From an uncultured Lachnospiraceae bacterium (GTDB taxonomy: Bacteria; Bacillota; Clostridia; Lachnospirales; Lachnospiraceae): a stretch of DNA of 64,000 nt. Below, piece by piece: positions 56,016 to 64,000 of this stretch. Each line of letters opens with the position of its first letter. The stretch's first letter is position 1. Position numbers and translations under genes: made by a program. The stretch lies in the NCBI GenBank assembly GCA_947176505.1, contig CAMWQW010000010.1:1-64000 (forward strand), given 5' to 3'. The notes beneath the pieces were generated by a model, which was not told the origin of the DNA, searched no databases, and saw only the letters and a program-made list of their open reading frames with translations.

Positions 56016-56841
56016 GGGTAAAAAGATAAAACTATCAACTGTGGCAGGGGTTATCTTCACGACTCTGATAGCATTTTCGGTGCTGCTTCCTATCCTATGG
56101 CTGCTCGTGTCTTCGTTTAAGACAGATGTGGGCGTGATTAAGTTTCCGCCCCGGTTTTTTCCGGAGGAGTGGACGCTACATCAGTACTTGTATGTGGGGG
56201 ACAGCATTCCGATTTTACAAATGACCAAGAACACCGTTATTTTTGCAGGAGGAGTGACGATTATCAGCTTACTGTTCGATTCGATGGCGGGTTACGCGTT
56301 TGCGAGAATGCGGTTTAGAGGCTCGAAGCTTCTGTTTTCGATTATTTTGCTGACTATGATGGTCCCGTTTCAGATTATCATGACGCCTCTGTATATCGAG
56401 GTATATAAATTTAATCTTTTGGATACTTATTTGGGGTTGATACTGCCGCGGGCAACAAGCGCGTTCGGAATCTATATGATGAGTTCTTTTTTTACCGGGC
56501 TGCCAAAATCTCTGGAGGAATCGGGAAGGATAGACGGGATGAGCGAATTTCGGATTTTCCGTTCTATCATGCTGCCGCTATGTAAGCCGGCGCTTGTGAG
56601 TCTCGGTATTTTTCATTTTATGAATAACTGGAATGACTTATTGTATCCTTTGATGCTGACCAGCTCGCAGAATAAGAGGACGCTGTCTGCAGGTCTGGCA
56701 GTTTTGGTCGGAAATAAAGTGATCAAGTACGGACCGACCCTTGCGGCGACGATGATTTCGCTTACGCCGCTGCTGATTCTATATATTTTCTGTCAGAAAT
56801 ATTTTATCGAAGGTGTGGCGACTGCCGGAATGAAAGAATAA
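56008..56841 (+). CDS. Sugar ABC transporter permease (MalG-like)
   Basis: A 277-residue six-helix permease with an N-terminal helix (LIAFSVLLPILWLLVSSFK), NTVIFAGGVTII, and the EAA loop SLEESGRIDGMSEFRIFRSI. The ATG 56008 is used because GGGGAGG ends 6 bases before it; ATG 56002 is just upstream. It overlaps the first permease by eight bases. Confidence 0.93.
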   Translation: MNKGKKIKLSTVAGVIFTTLIAFSVLLPILWLLVSSFKTDVGVIKFPPRFFPEEWTLHQYLYVGDSIPILQMTKNTVIFAGGVTIISLLFDSMAGYAFARMRFRGSKLLFSIILLTMMVPFQIIMTPLYIEVYKFNLLDTYLGLILPRATSAFGIYMMSSFFTGLPKSLEESGRIDGMSEFRIFRSIMLPLCKPALVSLGIFHFMNNWNDLLYPLMLTSSQNKRTLSAGLAVLVGNKVIKYGPTLAATMISLTPLLILYIFCQKYFIEGVATAGMKE

Positions 56842-56868
56842 TTTAGAGCACAAGAAATGGAGAATGAC

Positions 56869-58383
56869 ATGGGAAAAGAACAATCACATATAATTGTCAA
56901 TCGGAATTTTGTGAGGGGAGAGATTGACAAGAGAATCTACGGGTCTTTTGTGGAACACATGGGACGGGTAGTATATACGGGCATTTATGAGCCGGGACAC
57001 GAGACGGCGGATGAGGACGGGTTTCGTCACGATGTCCTAGAGAAAGTAAAGGAAATGGGAGTGACTGCGGTGCGTTACCCCGGCGGAAATTTTGTTTCCT
57101 GCTATGACTGGCGGGACGGGGTAGGACCGGTAGAGAAGCGTCCCCGCAGACTGGAGATTGCATGGCGTGCCATTGAGACGAATGAAGTTGGGACAAACGA
57201 GTTTATGAGATGGGCGAAGAAGGCGGGAATCGAGCCGGTTTTTGCGGTGAATCTTGGTACGAAGGGAATCGAGAATGCGGTATCGCTCGCGGAGTATTGT
57301 AATATAGAAGAAGGAACTTACTACAGTGACTTAAGAAGGGAACACGGTGTAGAGAAAGCCTATGGCATCAAGACTTGGTGTCTTGGCAACGAGATGGACG
57401 GGGATTGGCAGATTGGGCATAAAACTGCACAGGAATACGGACGGCTGGCACAGGAGACGGCGAAGGCAATGAAGCAGGTGGACAGCAGCATAGAAGTAGT
57501 TTCCTGCGGCAGTTCCAAATCCGATATGAAGACTTATCCGGATTGGGAAGCGGAAACTTTGAAATATACATATCCTTATGTAGATTATGTCTCTCTGCAT
57601 CAATATTACGGCGGACAGGAAATGGGGACGGAGAACTTCCTTTCGCAGTCGCTTGATATGGAAGACTATATTAAAACCGTCATCGGGACATGCGACTATG
57701 TCAAGGCGTGGCACCGCTCTGATAAGACGATATATATCAGTTTTGACGAATGGGGCGTATGGTCGGTGCCGGATAAGGAAGTGGCGGCTTCGGTGGACGC
57801 AAGCCCTTGGCAGGTGGCGCCGCATTTAAGCGAACAAATTTATTCGATGGAGGATGCCCTGCTGTTTGCCGGAATGATGATGAATTTCTTAAAATATGCG
57901 GATCGGATTAAGATTGCCTGTCAGTCTCTTCTGACCAATATCAGTGCGGCAATCATGACAAAGGAGGGCGGAGAAGTATGGGTGCAGCCAATCTATTATC
58001 CTTTTATGCACATGGCAAATTACGGTTTGGGCAAGGTGCTGCAGGGCGTAGATGAGATTCCGACATACGACTGCGCTTTAAGAAAACATGTTCCCTATGT
58101 GGACTATGTTGTTGTTCATAACGAGGAAAAGGGAGAAGTTGTTCTATTTGCCGTCAACCGGATGGAAGAGAAAGCGGATATTACGTTAGAATTGCAGGGA
58201 TTTCAGGCGGACTGCATCATAGAGCATGTGGCTATGTATTCTGACGATAAGAAGGCAACCAATGAAATGATTCATGATCTGGTGAAACCTGAACAAATCA
58301 ATGGCAGCAGTCTTTCGGAAGGCATTCTGACCAGCCATTTGCCTGCATTGTCGTGGAATATGGTAAGAATTGCAATCCTGTGA
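56869..58383 (+). CDS. Alpha-L-arabinofuranosidase, GH51
   Basis: A 504-residue retaining glycosidase that releases alpha-L-arabinofuranosyl units from arabinan, arabinoxylan or their oligosaccharides. Family GH51 landmarks: IYGSFVEHMGR near the start, AVRYPGGNFVSCYDWRDG, acid/base Glu in CLGNEMDG near 170, HQYYG, and nucleophile Glu in SFDEWGVW near 290. No signal peptide, so it is intracellular and acts on imported oligosaccharides. ATG 56869 has GGAG six bases upstream; ATG 56857 is the alternative. Cotranscribed with the permeases. Confidence 0.95.
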   Translation: MGKEQSHIIVNRNFVRGEIDKRIYGSFVEHMGRVVYTGIYEPGHETADEDGFRHDVLEKVKEMGVTAVRYPGGNFVSCYDWRDGVGPVEKRPRRLEIAWRAIETNEVGTNEFMRWAKKAGIEPVFAVNLGTKGIENAVSLAEYCNIEEGTYYSDLRREHGVEKAYGIKTWCLGNEMDGDWQIGHKTAQEYGRLAQETAKAMKQVDSSIEVVSCGSSKSDMKTYPDWEAETLKYTYPYVDYVSLHQYYGGQEMGTENFLSQSLDMEDYIKTVIGTCDYVKAWHRSDKTIYISFDEWGVWSVPDKEVAASVDASPWQVAPHLSEQIYSMEDALLFAGMMMNFLKYADRIKIACQSLLTNISAAIMTKEGGEVWVQPIYYPFMHMANYGLGKVLQGVDEIPTYDCALRKHVPYVDYVVVHNEEKGEVVLFAVNRMEEKADITLELQGFQADCIIEHVAMYSDDKKATNEMIHDLVKPEQINGSSLSEGILTSHLPALSWNMVRIAIL

Positions 58384-58443
58384 GGTTAGCTGATATACTA
58401 AAAGTAAATTCTGAAAGAATCTACTTTGGCAGGAGGCGAAGAG

Positions 58444-59445
58444 GTGGCAGTTACAGCAAAAGAACTTGCCCAGATGTGCGGTGTTTCACGGATGACGGTG
58501 CATCGGGCGCTTACGGACACGGGCAGAATTAATCCGCAGACCAAAGAACTGATTTTGACCAAAGCAAAGGAATGCGGATACCGTCCGGACCTTTTAGCCA
58601 GAGGGCTGGTTAAAGGACAGACTTTCTATATCGGTGTGGTTGTGCTTGATGTCAATAACAGATATTTTTCCCAATTGCTTTCTGCTATCGGAACGGAAGC
58701 AAGAGAGAGAGGATATTTTGTCAATATCACGCTGCATGAGCAGAACAAAGAGATGGAAAAGGAACAGTTAGAACGGCTGGTGGATTACCACGTGGACGGC
58801 ATTATTTTATCCTCCGTCAATCAGGGCAGTGAGTACAGGGATTTTCTGCGTAGTCTTGACACGCCGATTGTGACAATCGGCAACAAGATTGCCGAGGACC
58901 TTCCATTTGTGAGTATACAGGAGAAGAAGGCGGCGCGACAGGCGACGGAAGAGATATTGCATAAAGGCTATGAGAAAATCGTGTTTGTCTGTCCGCCGTT
59001 AGAGCGCACAGAAGAAAATACATATGTCCATAGGCAGCGCTTAGAAGGATTTAAGGAGGCGGTGGCATCTTGGAACAGCGGCGAAGCGTGTATAGAGAGC
59101 ATAGTCATAGACAGAAATGAGGAATACGTTGAGCGGTCATATGAAGAGCTGCTAAGTACAGACAAAAAAACAGCATTCTTTTGCTCGGGAGATATTTTTG
59201 CCTTGGATATTATGAAGTATATGGGGGCTAAAGATAAAAGAGCCGGGAAAGACTACGGAATTATGGGATTTGACGGTGTTGATATACTGGATTATGTGAC
59301 GCCAAGATTAAATACAATCTATAATCCGGTGGAGCAGGTGGCAAAAGAAGCCGTAAAGTTATTGTTTAAACTGATGAATGGCGAGACGGACAGAAGCGAA
59401 AGCGTTATTATGGATTGTGAAATGATGGCAGGGGAGACATTGTAA
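58444..59445 (+). CDS. LacI family transcriptional regulator
   Basis: A 333-residue repressor with an N-terminal helix-turn-helix (VTAKELAQMCGVSRMTVHRAL), hinge with RPDLLARGLVKGQT, and a periplasmic-binding-like sugar domain (TFYIGVVVLDVNNRYFSQLL, VDGIILSSVN, IMGFDGVDILDYVTPRLNTI). GTG 58444 is the start because AGGAGG lies 7 bases before it. Last gene of the arabinoside operon; it probably binds the dyads at 53363-53407. Confidence 0.93.
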   Translation: MAVTAKELAQMCGVSRMTVHRALTDTGRINPQTKELILTKAKECGYRPDLLARGLVKGQTFYIGVVVLDVNNRYFSQLLSAIGTEARERGYFVNITLHEQNKEMEKEQLERLVDYHVDGIILSSVNQGSEYRDFLRSLDTPIVTIGNKIAEDLPFVSIQEKKAARQATEEILHKGYEKIVFVCPPLERTEENTYVHRQRLEGFKEAVASWNSGEACIESIVIDRNEEYVERSYEELLSTDKKTAFFCSGDIFALDIMKYMGAKDKRAGKDYGIMGFDGVDILDYVTPRLNTIYNPVEQVAKEAVKLLFKLMNGETDRSESVIMDCEMMAGETL

Positions 59446-59539
59446 AGGAAGGTGTCTCTTCTGCCTTTTACATTTGCGTTTTCATAGGATGTTTTTGGGG
59501 TGCATTGATTTGAGCGCATTAATTTGAAAAGAAAAAATA

Positions 59540-59568
59540 TTTTCAAAAAAATCCATTTACTGTATAAT
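59540..59568 (+). promoter_or_regulatory. Probable promoter of the hybrid kinase gene
   Basis: TATAAT at 59563-59568 with a TG just ahead and a weak -35 (TTTTCA) at a 17-base distance. It follows an A/T-rich stretch. Confidence 0.5.
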
Positions 59569-59631
59569 AAAAACTGGTTGTTTTATTTAAGAAGCGTCAT
59601 CGCAGTAAATACTTTGACATGGAGGATTAAC

Positions 59632-62442
59632 ATGAAAAAGACATGTCTGAATGAATTTTTAAATAGTATGTCGGCGTTGTTCGTCTCGGCAGTGCTTTTG
59701 GCGGCGCTGTTTCCGGCACATGTCTGTGCACGGGAGCCGTATACCGTAAAAGTAGCCTTTTTCCCGATGGAAGGCTATCACACATATTCGGAGAATGGCA
59801 GTTACGGCGGTATGGATGTGGCGTACTTGGATGAATTGTGTATTTACACCGGATGGGATGTTGAATATGTGGATTGCGACAGTTGGGATGATGCTCTCGC
59901 TAAGCTTGAGGCTAAGGAAGTGGATCTGGTAGGCTCGGCGCAGTATTCCGATGAACGGAATGAAATATTTGATTATGCGGCGCTGCCCAGCGGATACACA
60001 TACGGATGTCTGTTCGTGGAAGGTGACAGCGACCTTGCTTATGAGGATTTTGACCGTATGCAGGATATGCAGTTCGGTATTGTAGGAAGTTATATTCGCA
60101 GGGGAGAATTTCTTGAGTATCTTAGTCGAAACGGAGTCGATAATCCTCAGATACAGGAGTATGAGAACACACAGAAACTGCAGGAGGCGCTTAGCGCCGG
60201 AGAGATTGACGTAGCGGTTCATACGTTGACGGAAGTCAGTGAAGGGCAGTGTTTGGTAGGTAAATTTGCCTATGCACCGTATTATTATATTACATGGAAA
60301 GGCAATACGGGGCTGCTTGATGAATTAAACCGGGGAATTGAAGAGATTAATGTGGATACTCCGCCGTTAGATCAAGAGCTCGTCAACCGCTATTACGGAG
60401 ACAGGAGAGAGAACTTTGCCGCAGAAGAGCAGGCGCTTATTGATGACGGCAGTCTGGTGAGAATCGGATTTTATAAAGATACCAAGCCTTTAGCATATAT
60501 TAATGCGCAGGGAGAGAGCGACGGAATCTATATTCAAATACTGAAAACTGTCGCCGAAAGAAGCGGACTGACTTTGGAATTTATACCCCTTGACAGGAAT
60601 GTATATTGGAAGGATTTGCTTCTTGCGGGTCAGATTGATTTCTATGTGGGCGCCAACAGTATGCAGCTTTCGCAGGATGAAGATATCAAACTGACGAGTA
60701 CATTTATGTCGTACAATGCGGTTATCGTCTCAAAGAACGACTTCGTCCTGACGGATGAGGAGGTATCAGTGGTACTGACCAAGGGGCGCGCATACTGGGC
60801 GGACAGCTTACAGGCAGGAGAGCTGGTCATTTACTGTGATACTGCCAAAGAATGTCTGCAGATGATTAAAGAAGGCGATGCGGACGTTACGCTGCTTAAT
60901 ACAATTGAATATAACTATCAATCCAAGAACGAAAGATTTTCTGATTTGATTGAGTGGGACAATTATCGTTACCAGTCTGGCAGCACGCTTGCAGCCACAA
61001 GTGATGTGGATCCGGTGCTTTTTAATGTGATGAATAAGTCGCTGCGGATGATGTCAACGGATGAGAAGGAGGCGGTTATCAACCAGTATATGAATATAGC
61101 CTATGACAGCTATGACTGGATGGATTATCTGCATCAGAGCAAGGACGTCATTATTATTTCGGGTATTATCATAGTGCTGGTGCTGATTTTCGGAGGGATA
61201 GCTTCCGGCATCAGAAAGAAGTCGTATCATCTTCTTGAAATCAAGAATGGAGAACTGCAGGCTGCCATACATGAAGCGCAGAAGGCAAATCAGGCTAAGA
61301 CGGAGTTCCTGTCTCACATGTCCCACGATATGCGTACACCTATCAACGGAATCATGGGTATGTTGAATATTGCAGAGAAAAATCCGGATGATTTGGAACG
61401 GCAGGACGACTGCAGAAAGAAGATTAAAACGTCGGCGGAGCATTTGCTGTCTTTGATCAATGATGTTTTGGATATTAATAAGATGGAAAGCGGCAATATC
61501 GAGTTTACAAATGAGACATTCAGCTTACAGGAGCTGCTGCGTAATTGCGCTGTAATTGTCGGCGGACAGGCGTCGACGCGGAATGTGAAACTGACCACAG
61601 ACTTTGAAGAACCGGGACGGTTGGAACATGAATATTTTGTGGGCAGCCCGCTGCACATTAAGCAGATTCTCATTAATATAGCCGGCAACGCCGTAAAATA
61701 CAATAAGCCTATGGGAAGTGTCCATATTGCGTGCCGTGAGATGGCAGAAAAAGACGGAACGGCGAAGATATGCTTTGAGATTTCCGATACGGGAATCGGC
61801 ATGAGCAAAGAGTATCAAAAGCATATTTTTGAACCGTTTACGCAAGAAGAAAGCGGCGCCAGAACGAATTACCAAGGTACGGGGCTTGGTATGACCATTA
61901 CGAAGAAGCTGGTGGACAACATGGGAGGAACGATAGAACTGGAAAGTGAAATTGATAAAGGGAGTAAATTCACCGTAGTACTTCCGATCAAGATTGCCGT
62001 ATTTGAAGAGGAAAAGGAAGAGGAGAAGGAAGAAGAACAGACACAGCTTGCAGGGAAACATGTGCTTCTTGTGGAAGACAATGAACTGAATCAGGAGATA
62101 GCCCAGTATATGTTAGAGGAAATGGGAGTTGAAGTTACGCTGGCAACGAACGGCAAAGAGGCAGTCGATTTGTTTGAGGCGTCAACGCCGGGCGATTATC
62201 AGATGATTCTTATGGATATCATGATGCCCGTCATGGATGGTCACGAGGCAACGAGAACCATACGGAGTCTTGACAGACCGGATGCTTCTACGATTCCCAT
62301 TGCTGCCATGACTGCCAACGCTTTTGCAGAAGATGTACAGGCGGCGAAGGACGCGGGGATGAATGAACATATTGCAAAGCCTCTGGAGCCGGAAGTGATT
62401 GAAGATGCGCTGAAGCGATGGATTGGGACAAATAAAGATTAA
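59632..62442 (+). CDS. Hybrid sensor histidine kinase with two periplasmic-binding domains
   Basis: A 936-residue EvgS/BvgS-like kinase. Signal peptide (about 1-33), two SBP_bac_3 Venus-flytrap domains (about 35-265 and 270-490; YTVKVAFFPMEGYHTY and LVRIGFYKDTKPLAYIN), a membrane helix at about 503-525, H-box FLSHMSHDMRTPINGIMGM with phospho-His near 566, N-box QILINIAGNAVKYN, GTGLGMTITKK, an acidic EEEKEEEKEEE linker, and a receiver domain with Asp in ILMDIMMPVMDG near 863. GGAGG precedes ATG 59632. It likely senses an amino acid or small solute; no cognate regulator gene is adjacent. Confidence 0.92.
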   Translation: MKKTCLNEFLNSMSALFVSAVLLAALFPAHVCAREPYTVKVAFFPMEGYHTYSENGSYGGMDVAYLDELCIYTGWDVEYVDCDSWDDALAKLEAKEVDLVGSAQYSDERNEIFDYAALPSGYTYGCLFVEGDSDLAYEDFDRMQDMQFGIVGSYIRRGEFLEYLSRNGVDNPQIQEYENTQKLQEALSAGEIDVAVHTLTEVSEGQCLVGKFAYAPYYYITWKGNTGLLDELNRGIEEINVDTPPLDQELVNRYYGDRRENFAAEEQALIDDGSLVRIGFYKDTKPLAYINAQGESDGIYIQILKTVAERSGLTLEFIPLDRNVYWKDLLLAGQIDFYVGANSMQLSQDEDIKLTSTFMSYNAVIVSKNDFVLTDEEVSVVLTKGRAYWADSLQAGELVIYCDTAKECLQMIKEGDADVTLLNTIEYNYQSKNERFSDLIEWDNYRYQSGSTLAATSDVDPVLFNVMNKSLRMMSTDEKEAVINQYMNIAYDSYDWMDYLHQSKDVIIISGIIIVLVLIFGGIASGIRKKSYHLLEIKNGELQAAIHEAQKANQAKTEFLSHMSHDMRTPINGIMGMLNIAEKNPDDLERQDDCRKKIKTSAEHLLSLINDVLDINKMESGNIEFTNETFSLQELLRNCAVIVGGQASTRNVKLTTDFEEPGRLEHEYFVGSPLHIKQILINIAGNAVKYNKPMGSVHIACREMAEKDGTAKICFEISDTGIGMSKEYQKHIFEPFTQEESGARTNYQGTGLGMTITKKLVDNMGGTIELESEIDKGSKFTVVLPIKIAVFEEEKEEEKEEEQTQLAGKHVLLVEDNELNQEIAQYMLEEMGVEVTLATNGKEAVDLFEASTPGDYQMILMDIMMPVMDGHEATRTIRSLDRPDASTIPIAAMTANAFAEDVQAAKDAGMNEHIAKPLEPEVIEDALKRWIGTNKD

Positions 62443-62444
62443 GT

Positions 62445-62471
62445 AAAAACGGCGGGATTTCCGCCGTTTTT
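62445..62471 (+). terminator. Terminator of hybrid kinase gene
   Basis: AAAAACGGCGG, four-base loop, CCGCCGTTTTT, directly behind the stop codon. Confidence 0.9.
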
Positions 62472-62644
62472 ATCATATAGGATTCGAGTGTCAAAAGGTG
62501 ATGTTCATAAACTGAGATAGCAGATTGCGCAACATTCTATTTCTATGAATTGTTGCCGGGTGGCAATTTTTTAAGGATTTTTTAATAATTTATGTTATAC
62601 ACTGTCATCATACTCGAGTAAAATTTCTAGGAGGAGAGATGCAG

Positions 62645-64000
62645 ATGTTTTTACGGATATTAAGAAAGGATTTAAAAAGAAAGAGAACAACGAATCTCAT
62701 TCTATTACTGTTCATTATATTGGCATCGATGTTTCTTGCAAGCAGCGTAGATAATCTGATTGCGGTGAACGGGGCTATCGACCATTTCATGGAGATATCC
62801 AAAGTGCCGGATTATTTAGCGATCGCTTTGACGGACGGTAAGACGGATGAAATCGCCGATTTCCTTCATGAACAGCAGTGGATTTCCGAATATGAGGTGA
62901 TTACCGGATTTAACTTGATCAATGAGGACGTTACGATTACAGAATGTCAGACTGATTCGGGAAAAAAGGCATATGAGAGGACCAATACGCTGTTTATTGA
63001 AACGATTCCGACTGATTTCATGAAGGTATATACGCAAGAAGGGGAAAGTTTGACGCTAAAGCCCGGTGAAATTGCGTTTCCGAAGGTGGAGGCGGACAAC
63101 AATAATTTGCAGGTAGGAGATAAAGTTTCTATACGGGTAGGAGAGGAGGAGAAGGAATTTCGGATTGCAGTCATCGTGAAAGACGCGGTGTTTGGCAGCT
63201 CCATGATGGGGTTTAAGCGTTTGTTTATCACTGAGGAGGATTTTGCCGAATATGAAGGACAGGAGGACGTTATACGCACCGGAATCTATAACGTCAATTA
63301 TATCGATAAAGAGAAATTCCAAAGCGAATGGAAAGAACAGGACTTCAAAGTGATCAGCGCGATTAACGGACCGGAAACAATCCGCATGTGCTATATCATG
63401 GATATGTTGATTGCAGCAATTTTGATTGTGGTGAGTGTATGCTTGATTCTGCTGGCTTTTCTGGTACTGCGTTTCACAATCGTATTTACTTTGCAGGAGG
63501 ACTACAAGGAAATCGGTATCATGAAAGCAATCGGGTTAAGAGACGCGGGAATCAAAGGACTGTACCTTGTGAAATATCTTGCGCTGTCCGTGGCGGGAGC
63601 GGCAATCGGATTAGTGTGCAGCGTGCCTTTTGGCAAAGCAATTTTGAATAAGGCAATCGTCAATATTGTGGTGGAACAGGCAGAGCAGAATTATGCCGTT
63701 AATATTGTGTGTGCGGCTGCGATAGTAGGTATTGTGCTGTTGTTCTGCTATGCAAGTGCCGATAAGTTGAAGAAAATATCCGCACTGGAAGCTGTCAGGA
63801 GTGGTTCTGACGGGGAGCGGTACAGAGCAAAGAGCCGATTGAAGCTCCGGAAGCGGGCACGGATGAGACCGTATTTCTATCTTGCACTGAATGACATCTT
63901 GAGCAGCATTAGACGTTTTGGCGTATTGCTTGTGACGTTTTGTCTCGGAATGATACTGATTCTGCTTCCGCTTAGTGCGGCGAACACTCTGAAAAGCGAT
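62645..64000 (+). CDS. FtsX-like ABC permease, 3' end outside window
   Basis: The frame is open from ATG 62645 (AGGAGG at 62629-62634) to the window edge, 452 codons. It starts MFLRILRKDLKRKRTTNLIL with an N-terminal helix, then an outer domain (about 40-240), then helices at about 251-275 and 300-320 around QEDYKEIGIMKAIGLRD, the FtsX signature, and about 345-365. A second unit begins with YFYLALNDILSSIRRFGVLL, so the full protein should have about 750-850 residues. No ATPase gene precedes it; one is expected downstream. Confidence 0.88.
   Translation, partial: MFLRILRKDLKRKRTTNLILLLFIILASMFLASSVDNLIAVNGAIDHFMEISKVPDYLAIALTDGKTDEIADFLHEQQWISEYEVITGFNLINEDVTITECQTDSGKKAYERTNTLFIETIPTDFMKVYTQEGESLTLKPGEIAFPKVEADNNNLQVGDKVSIRVGEEEKEFRIAVIVKDAVFGSSMMGFKRLFITEEDFAEYEGQEDVIRTGIYNVNYIDKEKFQSEWKEQDFKVISAINGPETIRMCYIMDMLIAAILIVVSVCLILLAFLVLRFTIVFTLQEDYKEIGIMKAIGLRDAGIKGLYLVKYLALSVAGAAIGLVCSVPFGKAILNKAIVNIVVEQAEQNYAVNIVCAAAIVGIVLLFCYASADKLKKISALEAVRSGSDGERYRAKSRLKLRKRARMRPYFYLALNDILSSIRRFGVLLVTFCLGMILILLPLSAANTLKSD

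Overview
The window looks like a chromosomal segment of a mid-GC Firmicute of the class Clostridia, most likely a member of the Lachnospiraceae. The reasons are the AGGAGG-type ribosome binding sites, consensus sigma-A promoters, lipoprotein signal peptides, a CIRCE operator in front of clpB, DUF4250/DUF975/DUF4364/DUF1385/DUF5722 proteins common in that family, and the order rho - rpmE - DUF1385 - prmC - prfA. The species cannot be read from the sequence. I saw no rRNA gene, tRNA gene or CRISPR array.

Layout. 0.25-0.9 kb is a scar of mobile DNA: an RtcB fragment running into the 3' third of a Tn916-type integrase. 1-10 kb holds CIRCE-controlled clpB, an S66 LD-carboxypeptidase, a DUF4250/ferredoxin-ASKHA pair, and a DUF975 membrane protein with a response regulator and histidine kinase. 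10-20 kb holds a polysaccharide deacetylase, a BspA-like lipoprotein, a membrane-anchored TIR protein, rarA with a DUF5722 surface glycosidase candidate, and a reverse block of malic enzyme, radical SAM and DUF4364 genes that ends in an unusual palindrome array. 20-25.5 kb is the information-processing core (rho, rpmE, prmC, prfA). 25.6-34.4 kb is a sensing and envelope-stress region: ECF sigma factor with a DUF4179 protein, an FtsX-type ABC exporter with its own two-component system, and a PAS-GAF-GGDEF cyclase. Then follow nth, an AraC regulator and a Csp-like subtilase.

38.3-48.9 kb is the accessory part. It contains a decayed RelE-type toxin-antitoxin pair, an AT-rich RloA/RloB (AbiL-like) defence pair, a decayed 0.8-kb stretch, a large DUF5050/RsiV-like lipoprotein, an IbrA/IbrB pair (PAPS-reductase-like plus ParB/Srx-like), and, divergent from it behind its own strong promoter, a translationally overlapped P-loop NTPase and TPR protein. 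This last pair is the best candidate for an undescribed system.

48.9-53.3 kb is a MoxR / DUF58 / transglutaminase operon on the reverse strand. 53.3-59.4 kb is an arabinoside-use operon: binding protein, two permeases, GH51 arabinofuranosidase and a LacI regulator. Its promoter is consensus and carries two perfect dyads. A periplasmic-binding-type hybrid sensor kinase follows, and the window ends inside an FtsX-like permease gene that runs off the edge.
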